Shown: positions 1-7,475, counted from the stretch's first letter. The stretch: DNA of 10,659 nt from Candidatus Eiseniibacteriota bacterium (GCA_020052115.1 JAGVPR010000288.1:1-10659), one strand, 5' to 3'. Notes: generated from the sequence alone by a model not told the origin. Numbers and translations are program-made.

Positions 1-1109
1 AGGACCAAGGTGCCCCGCATCACCAGACGCGCCGAGCGGCCCGCGGGGTCATCGAGCGCCGACGCCCAGACACGCGCGATGAGCACGCCGGCCGCCATGA
101 CGGCTGTCAGCACGTAGCCGGGCAGCTTCGACTGCGACGTCGAGAAAAACAGAATCACGACGGTGGCCCAGACAATGAAGAGCCTGTCCGCCCGCGCCAG
201 CCGTTTCCGCGCGCGCCACGAGGCGGCGGCCGCTTCCGGCAGGAGAGCGCTCCACGGGAATAGGCAGGCGAGAACCACCGGCGCGTAGTAGTAGAAGGGG
301 GCGACCCGGTGGAATGCCGGGGTCGCGTAGCGCCGAAACGTCTCCTCGATGATGCCGTAGCGCGGGAAGTCCGGGCACACGCGTGTCACGCCGAAGAACC
401 ACGGCAGGACGATCGCGAAGAACACGACAAGATTCAGGGGGGAGAAGTATCTCCTGAGCGAACCGCGCCGCCGGTCGATGAGGCTGAAAACGATGATGAC
501 GAGACCCGGAACGATGAAGCCCACCGGTCCCTTGACGAGCGTGGCGCACGCCGCGGCGCCCGCGCCGATCGCATACCACAGCCGGCGTGCGGCCGGCGGG
601 CGCTCCTCGGCGACGTACGCCGCGATGATCGCGAGCGTGACGAAGAACGCGAGCACGATGTCGAAGATGACCATGCGCGAGAAGGCGATGTAGAGCGGGG
701 TCGTGCCGACGACGATGATCGCAAGGGCCGCCGTACGCGTCCCGTACACGCGGCGGCAGAAGAGGAACAGGAGAACGAGAAGCCCGAGGCCGAAGATGGT
801 CGACGGCAAGCGGGCCGCCGCTTCATTCTCGCCGAAGGCCGCGAGCGAGCCCGCCACCAGCTTGAAGTAGAACGCCGGCTTGTCGAGGTACGGAAAGCCG
901 TTGTACGTCGGCACGAACCAGGCGCCGCTCTCCTTCATCTCGCGCGCGATCTCCGCGTTCCGGCCCTCGTCGGGCTGGAGCAGGGCGATGTCGCCCAACC
1001 GGGCGAAGAGGAGGATCGCCGCGACGACGAAGGCCGCGGTGGTGATGAGCCTGTCCCGTGTCCGCGAGCCCGGCGGCGACGGAGAGCGTGGTGGCACGTG
1101 CGAATCCAT
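1..1109 (-). CDS. ArnT/PMT-family membrane glycosyltransferase (GT-C fold), 3' end outside window
   Basis: An integral inner-membrane glycosyltransferase of the PMT_2/ArnT type, which moves a sugar from a polyprenyl-phosphate carrier to an acceptor on the outer face of the membrane. My translation from ATG at 1109-1107 gives 369 codons with no stop before the left edge; such proteins are usually about 500-560 residues, so the C-terminal third is missing. Residues 22-38 form the first membrane helix. Then comes the family's first periplasmic loop: PDEGRNAEIAREM at 46-58 with acidic D47/E48, and NGFPYLDKPAFY at 70-81, matching the EKP-type motif of ArnT. SRMVIFD (144-150) and LVKGPVGF (191-198) are also typical, and several hydrophobic helices follow. 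No clear ribosome binding site precedes this ATG, so the start is uncertain. It lies 62 nt downstream of the DUF4249 gene on the same strand and may belong to that operon. The acceptor (lipid A, protein or another glycan) cannot be read from the sequence. Confidence 0.85.
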   Translation of the reverse strand, partial: MDSHVPPRSPSPPGSRTRDRLITTAAFVVAAILLFARLGDIALLQPDEGRNAEIAREMKESGAWFVPTYNGFPYLDKPAFYFKLVAGSLAAFGENEAAARLPSTIFGLGLLVLLFLFCRRVYGTRTAALAIIVVGTTPLYIAFSRMVIFDIVLAFFVTLAIIAAYVAEERPPAARRLWYAIGAGAAACATLVKGPVGFIVPGLVIIVFSLIDRRRGSLRRYFSPLNLVVFFAIVLPWFFGVTRVCPDFPRYGIIEETFRRYATPAFHRVAPFYYYAPVVLACLFPWSALLPEAAAASWRARKRLARADRLFIVWATVVILFFSTSQSKLPGYVLTAVMAAGVLIARVWASALDDPAGRSARLVMRGTLV

Positions 1110-1171
1110 TGTGGAGGAGACAGTAGCACAGGGAATCACAGGCCGCCGACGGTACGAAGCGCCGCCGGTAG

Positions 1172-2065
1172 CTACTCGATGACGTGAATGCGCCAGACGC
1201 GGCGCTGCGCCGATCCGAAGAGCCCGATGCCGCCGACGATCCCGCCATGCTCCTCCGGATGGTCCCGATAGAGGTAGTTGTAGGTGTTGTCGTCCACGGA
1301 GAGAACCTGCACGTCGAAGAGGCCGAAGAAGGCGATCATCGCGCTATAGAAGTCTATGACGTAGGCGTCGTTCTCGGTCACGACCTGGCCGATCCGGAAG
1401 TAGGCGAAGATGTGGCGCGGCTCTCCGTTCTCGTTGCCGTACTCGTCGTCGTTGTCCGGAGCGTTGTGCGAACCGAAGGGGTTCACGTAGCGCGCGGTCT
1501 CCCAGGTCTCCAGGCAGTAGGCGTCCACGACGAAGACCTGGTCCGGGTTCTCGCAGCGAACGAGCACGGGGAAGGAGTCCTGCAGCACCGAGTGCGGGAC
1601 CTGAGACGACGGAACCGTGGGCGGTCCCGCTTCGACCTGGAACGGGTATGGAGTGGTCGTCATCGCGGTGAGCACGCGCCCGTCCGGGGTGGCGACCCGC
1701 AAGTGGTACGTAGTCCGCGGCTCGATGAAGAGCGTGGAATCTGCGTACCGGCCGGGCCGCACGAGCATGAGCGTATCGGGCGAATCGGCCCCGTCGCGCC
1801 GGATCGTCACCAGCGCGTCGTTGACCGCGGCCTCGTCACGATCGTAATACTCATCTACCGGCCGCACGCGCGTGACGAAGATCGCGTTCGTGTCGGAAAC
1901 GGCCTCGCCGACGTAGAGCGTGCCGAAGACGGCGATCTCGCTGTTCTTCTGCGGGGCCGTCGAGTCGCCGGTGCAGCCGGCGAGCGCCACAGCCGCCGCG
2001 GCGAGCAGCAGGACCACGGTCCGGTGCCGGACCGCGTCCGCCAAGGCAGTCGCGAAGAAGGCCAT
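1172..2065 (-). CDS. DUF4249-like outer-membrane lipoprotein, partner of the TonB receptor
   Basis: A predicted lipoprotein of 297 residues. The N-terminus is a lipoprotein signal: a hydrophobic stretch from about residue 16 ends in LAGC, with C31 as the lipidated cysteine and a following Thr (no Asp at +2), consistent with outer-membrane sorting. The rest is beta-rich: an N-terminal sandwich-like part (about 40-140, with YHLRVATPDGR, typical of the carboxypeptidase-regulatory-like part of these proteins) and a C-terminal part ending GGIVGGIGLFGSA near the end, resembling the conserved DUF4249 terminus. In Bacteroidota, DUF4249 genes typically sit directly after a TonB receptor of exactly the kind found upstream here, and probably encode an accessory surface lipoprotein; the molecular function is unknown. 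I chose ATG at 2065 because GAGGGGG lies 6 nt before it; a longer TTG start at 2080 would overlap the receptor stop. The family call rests on pattern recognition and synteny, not a search. Confidence 0.8.
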   Translation of the reverse strand: MAFFATALADAVRHRTVVLLLAAAAVALAGCTGDSTAPQKNSEIAVFGTLYVGEAVSDTNAIFVTRVRPVDEYYDRDEAAVNDALVTIRRDGADSPDTLMLVRPGRYADSTLFIEPRTTYHLRVATPDGRVLTAMTTTPYPFQVEAGPPTVPSSQVPHSVLQDSFPVLVRCENPDQVFVVDAYCLETWETARYVNPFGSHNAPDNDDEYGNENGEPRHIFAYFRIGQVVTENDAYVIDFYSAMIAFFGLFDVQVLSVDDNTYNYLYRDHPEEHGGIVGGIGLFGSAQRRVWRIHVIE

Positions 2066-2071
2066 CCCCGT

Positions 2072-2078
2072 CCCCCTC
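2072..2078 (-). promoter_or_regulatory. Ribosome binding site of the DUF4249 gene, overlapping the receptor stop codon
   Basis: GAGGGGG on the minus strand lies 6 nt before the ATG at 2065. Its first two bases are the last two bases of the TGA (2079-2077) that ends the TonB receptor gene. This decides the start in favour of 2065 and suggests translational coupling of the two genes. Confidence 0.65.
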
Positions 2079-4290
2079 AAAACCGCACGTCCACGCCGAT
2101 GGTCGGGAGCAACGGAAGCATCGTCACGTCCTCGAACTCGGCAGGGTTCTTCGTCAGGTCGTAGCTGCGGATGTACACGTTCTTGTGATTGTAAAGGTTG
2201 ATGATCTGGAGATTCGGCTCGATCGTCCAGGTGCGGAACTTCCAGCGGCGCGAGATGCCCACGTCGAGGCGGTGGAAGTCCGGGAGCCTGTTCTCGTTGA
2301 GATCGCCGGCGAGCGTGACATCATAGGTCCGGCCTGTCACATCGGTCACCGTGTAGCGGCCGGCGGCTAGCGTTGTCGGCTGTCCCGTGCCGTAGCGGAA
2401 GCTCATGTCGAGCGTCCAGCCCTGGCCGAGCGACCGGGACTGCATGAGCGTGATCTGGTGCCGCCGGTCGTAGGTCGGCGTGTATTCCTCGCCGCGGTTG
2501 TACTGTTCGACCTTGCGGTGCGCCACGCCCCACGCGTACCCGACCCACCCGTCGAAGCCCGCGAAGTGGTTCCGCACGTAGAGGTCGGCTCCAAAGGCCT
2601 GTCCCGTGCCGCTGTTGAACAGGTCGCCGAGCGGCGCTTCGGGATCCACGAGCGAGCGCGTGAACTCCCGGCTGAACTCGACGAGGTTCCGGTAGTCCTT
2701 GTAGTACACCTCGACGGTCGCGTCGAACGCGGGATGGGGCAGCACATCGGCGCCCAGGATGTAATGGTCGGCGCGTCCCGGCTCGAGTGTCTCATCCACC
2801 GGGAACCACATATCGGCGAAGCTGGCGCCCTCCTGCGACACGAGGTTCAGATACTGGTAGTAGCGGCCCACGGCGCCGTGAAGCGAGAGTTTCTCGCCGA
2901 GCACCCTCTCGACGCTCAGGCGCGGCCCAAGGCCCGAGTAGTTTCCGTTGGAGTAGTAGTCGAGGCGCAGCCCCGGCTGGACGCGCCAGCGCTCGCCCGC
3001 GGTCCATTCGTCCTGCGCGTACAGAGCGCCGTAAAGGCCGCTGTACTGGAAAGTCAGGCGGTCGCCCTCGCCGATGTCCTGCCTCCAGAAGAAGTCCAGC
3101 GACTTGGCCTCGAACCCGAAATCCACGAGGTGAGCCGGACTCGGCTTGAAGGACAGGGCGCCCTTTGCGGCGATGTCCTCGACGCGGTTCTTCCAGCGGA
3201 ACTCGAAATCCTGGAACGAAACCTCCGCGTCGGAATGGAAGCGGCTGCCGCCGATCAGGAAGTGGGAGAATAGGGTGTTGTTGAAGACGTGAGTCCACTG
3301 GAGGCTTCCCGTGTCGTTGCCCCAGTCGAGGACGACGTCAATCGTCTCCTGGTCCCAATCGAGGCGGTCGCTCCCGCGGAAAGCGCTGAGGCTCGTCCGG
3401 TCGTTCGTGCCGGCATCGAAGTTGAGCTTCGCGTGGACGTCGTAGAAGCGGTACGGGAGGTCGAGATCGGCCGCCTTGGCGAGCGTCCCAAGGTGCGTAC
3501 GTCTTCCCGAGACCATCCACGAGCCGCGGGACCAGGGGCCCTCCAGCGTCAGGCTCGAGCTGATGAGGCTCAGGCGTCCGACCCCCTCGAACTCCTTCCG
3601 ATTCCCGTCGCGGTTGTGCACGTCGAGCAACGACGAGAGCCTGCCGCCATAAGGGGCCGGATAGGCGGACTTCTGCAACTCCACGGTCTTCACGGCGTCC
3701 ACGTTGAACGTGCTGAAGAAGCCGAAGAGGTGGCTCGGGTTGTACACGTCCACATCGTCTAGGAGGATCAGGTTCTGATCCGGGCTGCCGCCGCGCACGT
3801 AGAGCCCGCTCGAGAAGTCGGAGAGAGTGCTCACGCCAGGCAGCGCCTGCACCGCGCGGAACAGATCGGCTTCCGCGATCGAGGGCACCGCGTTCAACTC
3901 GTGCGTGCGGATGGTCAAGCGGCTCGGCGCGAGTCGCGGATTGGCCTCGGCTTCGACTTCGACACCTTTCACCTGAATCGTCTGCGGCTCGAGTTCGACC
4001 GAGATCGTGACCGCGTCCGTCTCCACGAGCGTGGCGCTGCGCGTCTGTGTCGCGAAGCCGAGATAGCTGAACGAGACCACGAACGCGCCTGCGGGAACGT
4101 CGGGCAGACTGTAGAAGCCCTGCGCGTTCGTCACGTCGCCGATCTTCGTGCCTTGAATCGCGACATTCGCGTAGGAGAGCGCCTCGCCGTCCTCGGCGCT
4201 TCGTACGAAGCCGCTCATCGTGGCGGCGTGCGGGAGACCGGGGGAGAGCAGGTACGAGAGGGCGATGCACGCTGCGAGGCGCTTGTTCAT
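2077..4290 (-). CDS. TonB-dependent outer-membrane receptor with N-terminal carboxypeptidase-regulatory-like domain
   Basis: A 737-residue outer-membrane active transporter, energised by TonB-ExbB-ExbD. Residues 1-22 are a Sec signal peptide, probably cut after PHA. Residues about 26-102 form a carboxypeptidase-regulatory-like beta-sandwich (with NVAIQGTKIGDVTNAQGFYS), an N-terminal extension common in FCB-group receptors. The plug follows at about 124-227 and includes YVRGGSPDQNLILLDDVDVY (164-183), NPSHLFGFFSTF and the PYGGRLSSLLDV signature. The rest, to the terminal Phe of VDVRF, is a beta-barrel rich in alternating aromatic strands, and the total length is normal. I chose ATG 4290 rather than the GTG at 4359 because the signal peptide begins there and GGAG sits 9 nt upstream (4300-4303). 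It is first in an apparent operon with the DUF4249 lipoprotein. The substrate is unknown: there is no SusD homologue and no siderophore or cobalamin gene nearby. I could not identify a TonB box. Confidence 0.93.
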   Translation of the reverse strand: MNKRLAACIALSYLLSPGLPHAATMSGFVRSAEDGEALSYANVAIQGTKIGDVTNAQGFYSLPDVPAGAFVVSFSYLGFATQTRSATLVETDAVTISVELEPQTIQVKGVEVEAEANPRLAPSRLTIRTHELNAVPSIAEADLFRAVQALPGVSTLSDFSSGLYVRGGSPDQNLILLDDVDVYNPSHLFGFFSTFNVDAVKTVELQKSAYPAPYGGRLSSLLDVHNRDGNRKEFEGVGRLSLISSSLTLEGPWSRGSWMVSGRRTHLGTLAKAADLDLPYRFYDVHAKLNFDAGTNDRTSLSAFRGSDRLDWDQETIDVVLDWGNDTGSLQWTHVFNNTLFSHFLIGGSRFHSDAEVSFQDFEFRWKNRVEDIAAKGALSFKPSPAHLVDFGFEAKSLDFFWRQDIGEGDRLTFQYSGLYGALYAQDEWTAGERWRVQPGLRLDYYSNGNYSGLGPRLSVERVLGEKLSLHGAVGRYYQYLNLVSQEGASFADMWFPVDETLEPGRADHYILGADVLPHPAFDATVEVYYKDYRNLVEFSREFTRSLVDPEAPLGDLFNSGTGQAFGADLYVRNHFAGFDGWVGYAWGVAHRKVEQYNRGEEYTPTYDRRHQITLMQSRSLGQGWTLDMSFRYGTGQPTTLAAGRYTVTDVTGRTYDVTLAGDLNENRLPDFHRLDVGISRRWKFRTWTIEPNLQIINLYNHKNVYIRSYDLTKNPAEFEDVTMLPLLPTIGVDVRF

Positions 4291-4324
4291 CCGCAAGATC
4301 TCCACGTGTTCGTCAACGACATCA

Positions 4325-4344
4325 GAGCCGCCGCCGGGCGGCTC
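4325..4344 (-). repeat. Perfect 8-bp inverted repeat (hairpin) in the leader of the TonB receptor gene
   Basis: GAGCCGCC (4325-4332) and GGCGGCTC (4337-4344) are exact reverse complements separated by 4 nt. The element is 34 nt upstream of the receptor ATG and downstream of the candidate promoter, so it would lie in the 5' untranslated RNA. It could be a leader hairpin or an operator palindrome. It could also be chance in GC-rich DNA. Confidence 0.4.
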
Positions 4345-4354
4345 GGCGCAGGGT

Positions 4355-4384
4355 ATCACAACCCGCCGTCTGGCGCGCCGTCAA
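4355..4384 (-). promoter_or_regulatory. Candidate sigma70-like promoter for the TonB receptor operon
   Basis: On the minus strand TTGACG (4384-4379, 5 of 6 matches to TTGACA) is followed after 18 nt by TGTGAT (4360-4355, 4 of 6 matches to TATAAT). Transcription would start about 58 nt before the ATG at 4290. The -10 is weak, and promoter consensus differs in some FCB lineages, so this is a candidate only. Confidence 0.35.
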
Positions 4385-4415
4385 GGCCCGCGCGACTCGA
4401 GACGCCGGATCATGG

Positions 4416-4421
4416 TAGAAT
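4416..4421 (+). promoter_or_regulatory. Possible -10 box for the C39-peptidase gene
   Basis: TAGAAT matches TATAAT at 5 of 6 positions and would give a leader of about 55 nt before the ATG at 4482. The best -35 is poor: GCGACT at 4392-4397, spacing 18, sharing only the GAC core. It lies in the 191-nt divergent region shared with the receptor operon. Confidence 0.22.
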
Positions 4422-4465
4422 TGCAGGACCGCCCACAATCCGATTCATGCCCTAGCGAATGTGCC

Positions 4466-4473
4466 AGAGGAGG
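4466..4473 (+). promoter_or_regulatory. Strong ribosome binding site of the C39-peptidase gene
   Basis: AGAGGAGG ends 8 nt before ATG 4482. It fixes the start there; the in-frame GTG at 4461 would place this site inside the coding region. Confidence 0.75.
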
Positions 4474-4481
4474 CGGACACC

Positions 4482-7475
4482 ATGAGACAACGCCCGAACT
4501 CGGCCACCCGGCCGGCGCCGCACTCGTCCACCACGCCCGTCTTTCAAGTCGTCATCCCTCTGATTACCGTCCTGCTGCTTGTCCTTCTCGCAGGAGTCGC
4601 CGCGCCGGCGGTCACTGCGGACACATCGCGGCAAGCGGCGGACGAACTTCTGAGCCGGCTCCGTGCGAGCACGCGGGCCGATCTCGCGGCGAGAGCGGAA
4701 CTCGCGCGAGCGGAGATCGGGGAGGGGATCCTGGTACACAGCTACCCGGGGATGGAGCCGCTCTACTACCTGCACCCGCTCGTCGCGGACGGCGAGGCAT
4801 TTGGAGTCGTCTCGATGGATGCTCGCACGGCGGGGTGGTGCTGGTACACGCTCGGGTATCCGGCAGCCCGCTTCCCGGTGGTGGGTCCCGAGGCGGCTCT
4901 GGCCCGGGCGGACGAGCCGTCACGCGGCGCAGAATCGGCACCCGGCCTCGGCGCGCCGATCGCCGTCCGCGCCCCGGACAAGCGCATCTACTGGCTTGTC
5001 GAACAAGGGTCCACGGACCCGCCATCGCACGCGTTGATTGACTTCGACGATCCTGCGAAGCCCATGCTCTCGACGCTCGACGGATCGCTCGAGCGGCAGT
5101 TCGCCTCCGTGTCGTCCCCCCCGCGGCCGTCGGCGCCTCCGGACTGGATGCCGCCGCAGAGCGCCAAGGCGCTCCTTGTGCGTCCGGCCGTCTACAACAT
5201 CCCCGACGTCCCGCACCGCTTCCAGGAAACATCCTGGTACTGCGGGCCCGCTTGCACGCAGATGCTGCTCGATCACTGCGGCGAAGAGGTCAGCCAGGTG
5301 GACATCTCCGACGTCGAGAATGACATCTCGGGTTACGGGACCTTCACGGACGACAACCGGAGGGCCGGTCACTTCAGCGGCATGAGCGTCTCCGCGCAGA
5401 ACCCTGCGCTTCAGGGTTATTCGCAGCGAGGGCTCGGCTACGCGAGCAACGAGGCCTACCTCTATACGGATCCCTACGAGGAACTGAAGTCCCAGATCGC
5501 CCGCGGCGTGCCCGTTCAGATCTGCACGTGCTACGACGGGGGTTGCACGGAGGGGCATTTCAGGGTAGTGAAGGGATACGACGACCCGCTCGACGAATTC
5601 ATCGTGCACGACCCCTGGTACTCGAGTCCGTTCTACGGTCCCGACGTTCACTTCAACCAGGACTTCCTGCACAGCATCTGGGAGCCCTGGTCCTCCTGCT
5701 GGGCGATGATGACCGCGCCGTGGACGGTGGGCGTGGCGATGCCGGATGAGGTGAGCCCCGGAGCACCATTCAGTGTGGTCGCCACGATTTACTACCCCGG
5801 GGAGGGGTTCTTTCAGGGGCAGTACCCTGCCTCCAGCGCATCCGCCGAGATCGCACTGCCTCCAGGGCTCTCACTCGTTTCCGGCAGTGTCGCCGTGCCG
5901 TTGCCGACGATGTGGAGCGGAGACAGCGTCCAGGTCTCATGGAGTGTGCTTGCGGGAGCGTCGCCGGGCGACCAGGTCGTCGGCGTCAGCGCCAAGGGGA
6001 TCATCAACGGCTCCAGCGGCTCCTATCCGAGCTACTCCGACAGCATAGGAGGCCGCGGCCGCGCCGATGTGTGGATCGGAACCCGACCGGACGTCTGGTC
6101 TCCCGCGGAGCGCGTCACGACCGGGCCGGCGGCATCGAACCTAGCATTCCCGAGCGCGCGCGCCCTCTACGCGCAGCCGAACGGGGTCATGCACGCGGTG
6201 TGGTCGGACACGCGGGACGGGAACTCGGAGATCTACTACGCGAGATACTCGGGAGCCTGGGAGGCGCCCGTGCGACTCACACAGCACACCGGGTTCTCCA
6301 CCGCCCCCGCAATTGACGGGACCACGGCCGGGGTTCTTCATGTTGTATGGAGCGACCTCCGCGAAGGCAATGCCGACGTCTACTACATGACTTGGGATGG
6401 GGTTTTCTGGTCCGCGGAGACTCGCCTCTCGACACACGCCAACCCCGACGTCTCGCCGACTGTGGCGGACGACGGCGCGGGTAATGTCTACGCGGTCTGG
6501 GTGAATGTCGGAAGTTTGACCACACGCACGCAATTCACGAAGTGGAACGGGACCTCCTGGAGCGCTCCCGTCAGCGTCGGGCAGACGGGCACGCAGTCCG
6601 CGTGGTCCCCGTCCATCGCCGCGGATGCGCTCGGGCGGATCCATCTCGTGTACGAGCAGGCCGGACCGTCACGGACGCCATCCGAGGTGCATTACAAGGT
6701 ATACTCGGGCTCTTGGTCCACGCCGACCGCCCTTTCGGCCGATCCCGCTTACTCGCGTTGCCCTTCGATCGCCGCCGGATCCGACGGCCGCCTCCATGTG
6801 GTGTGGCATGATGGCCGCGGCTCGGATGCCGAGGTCTACTACCGCACTCATGACGGAGTCTCCTGGGGATTGGAGACGCGGCTGACCGATCATGACGGCG
6901 ATTCTCAACGCGCCTCGATCACGACCGACGCGGATGGAAACCCGTACGTCGCCTGGGAGGACTACCGCGACGGCAACGCCGAGATCTACTTCCGGTACTG
7001 GAGTCTCGGCGCGTGGTCCGACGAGGAGCGGGTGACGCGGGAGAGCGATCCGTCGTCCATGCCCTGCATCGCCGTGGACGCCTCCCGCCGGTGCACGGTC
7101 ATCTGGGATCAGATGGTGGCGGGAAAGACAGACGTCTCCTTCTCACGGCGCGAGGCCGTGATCGTGTCGTCGCCCGAACCGGGTGCGCCTTCCGCTCGCT
7201 CCTTGATCCAGGCGGTCTGGCCGGTGCCCTCAGCTTCGGGCGGAACCGTGGAGTTCGCCGTTCCCGCACAGGCTCCGGTGCTTCTCGATGTGTTCGATCT
7301 GCAGGGGCGCCGCGTGAAGACGCTGGTCCGTGAGAGCATGGCCGCCGGAACGTACCGCGTGCAGTGGAACGGGCGCGACGAGAGGGCCCGTCCTGTGGCC
7401 GCCGGTGTCTACTACTATCGGCTTCGCGTGGGCGACCGGACGGAGAGCCGTTCCCAGGTGGTCGTCGCGCGATGA
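4482..7475 (+). CDS. Secreted C39-like cysteine peptidase with seven-bladed beta-propeller and C-terminal FlgD-type Ig domain
   Basis: A 997-residue multidomain exported protein. Residues 1-46 hold a basic start and a strong hydrophobic segment (about 20-43), a signal peptide or anchor. Residues about 50-210 form a pro-region of unknown fold, perhaps an inhibitory propeptide. Residues about 240-414 are a papain-fold domain of the Peptidase_C39_2 type: FQETSWYCGPAC supplies the oxyanion Gln (Q248) and nucleophile Cys (C254), GHFRVVKGYDD gives His (H359), and FIVHDPW gives Asp (D377), so the catalytic set looks intact. Next is an Ig-like stretch (about 415-525), then seven ~50-residue repeats with the motif V-W-x-D-x-R-x-G-N-x-E-I-Y-Y. 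Residues about 907-997 match FlgD-type Ig domains, including VFDLQGRRVKTL and AAGVYYYRLRV; in FCB bacteria these sit at the C-terminus of exported proteins. Start ATG 4482 has AGAGGAGG 8 nt upstream. It is divergent from the TonB operon. The target is unknown; it could be a peptidase, adhesin or peptidoglycan/protein-processing enzyme. Confidence 0.88.
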   Translation: MRQRPNSATRPAPHSSTTPVFQVVIPLITVLLLVLLAGVAAPAVTADTSRQAADELLSRLRASTRADLAARAELARAEIGEGILVHSYPGMEPLYYLHPLVADGEAFGVVSMDARTAGWCWYTLGYPAARFPVVGPEAALARADEPSRGAESAPGLGAPIAVRAPDKRIYWLVEQGSTDPPSHALIDFDDPAKPMLSTLDGSLERQFASVSSPPRPSAPPDWMPPQSAKALLVRPAVYNIPDVPHRFQETSWYCGPACTQMLLDHCGEEVSQVDISDVENDISGYGTFTDDNRRAGHFSGMSVSAQNPALQGYSQRGLGYASNEAYLYTDPYEELKSQIARGVPVQICTCYDGGCTEGHFRVVKGYDDPLDEFIVHDPWYSSPFYGPDVHFNQDFLHSIWEPWSSCWAMMTAPWTVGVAMPDEVSPGAPFSVVATIYYPGEGFFQGQYPASSASAEIALPPGLSLVSGSVAVPLPTMWSGDSVQVSWSVLAGASPGDQVVGVSAKGIINGSSGSYPSYSDSIGGRGRADVWIGTRPDVWSPAERVTTGPAASNLAFPSARALYAQPNGVMHAVWSDTRDGNSEIYYARYSGAWEAPVRLTQHTGFSTAPAIDGTTAGVLHVVWSDLREGNADVYYMTWDGVFWSAETRLSTHANPDVSPTVADDGAGNVYAVWVNVGSLTTRTQFTKWNGTSWSAPVSVGQTGTQSAWSPSIAADALGRIHLVYEQAGPSRTPSEVHYKVYSGSWSTPTALSADPAYSRCPSIAAGSDGRLHVVWHDGRGSDAEVYYRTHDGVSWGLETRLTDHDGDSQRASITTDADGNPYVAWEDYRDGNAEIYFRYWSLGAWSDEERVTRESDPSSMPCIAVDASRRCTVIWDQMVAGKTDVSFSRREAVIVSSPEPGAPSARSLIQAVWPVPSASGGTVEFAVPAQAPVLLDVFDLQGRRVKTLVRESMAAGTYRVQWNGRDERARPVAAGVYYYRLRVGDRTESRSQVVVAR
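6096..7151 (+). repeat. Seven ~50-residue protein repeats (predicted beta-propeller) within the C39-peptidase gene
   Basis: The motif W-x-D-x-R-x-G-N-x-E-I-Y-Y, or a degraded form, begins at residues 574, 623, 673, 724, 775, 825 and 875 of the 997-residue product, a spacing of 49-51. A second motif, W-S-x-x-x-R-L-T, also occurs seven times (from 539 to 845), once before the first D-R-G-N motif and never after the last. That offset is what a ring closed by an N-terminal strand completing the last blade would show. The repeats are divergent at the DNA level, so this is protein architecture rather than a recent tandem duplication. The third, fourth and seventh copies are the most degraded. Confidence 0.75.

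Noticed and set aside
309..1187. Long plus-strand open frame of 292 codons
   Set aside because: It is antisense to the glycosyltransferase gene, has a low-complexity Arg/Asp/Glu-rich product typical of GC-rich shadow frames, and shows no motif.
2458..3273. Plus-strand open frame of 271 codons opposite the TonB receptor
   Set aside because: It is the antisense shadow of the barrel-coding region, with no ribosome binding site and no recognisable domain.
4291..4359. GTG 4359 as the start of the TonB receptor
   Set aside because: It would add 23 polar residues before a clear signal peptide, while ATG 4290 has GGAG at 9 nt.
4461..4481. GTG 4461 as the start of the C39-peptidase gene
   Set aside because: The strong AGAGGAGG site lies downstream of this GTG and is correctly spaced for ATG 4482.
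6201..7151. Propeller repeats as sialidase Asp-box (BNR) repeats
   Set aside because: The S-x-D-x-G-x-x-W Asp-box consensus is not present; the repeated core is D-x-R-x-G-N-x-E-I-Y-Y, so no sialidase activity is claimed.
7200..7475. C-terminal domain as proof of type IX secretion
   Set aside because: The domain resembles FlgD-type Ig modules often found at the end of exported proteins in FCB bacteria, but no type IX component is in the window, so only export is inferred.
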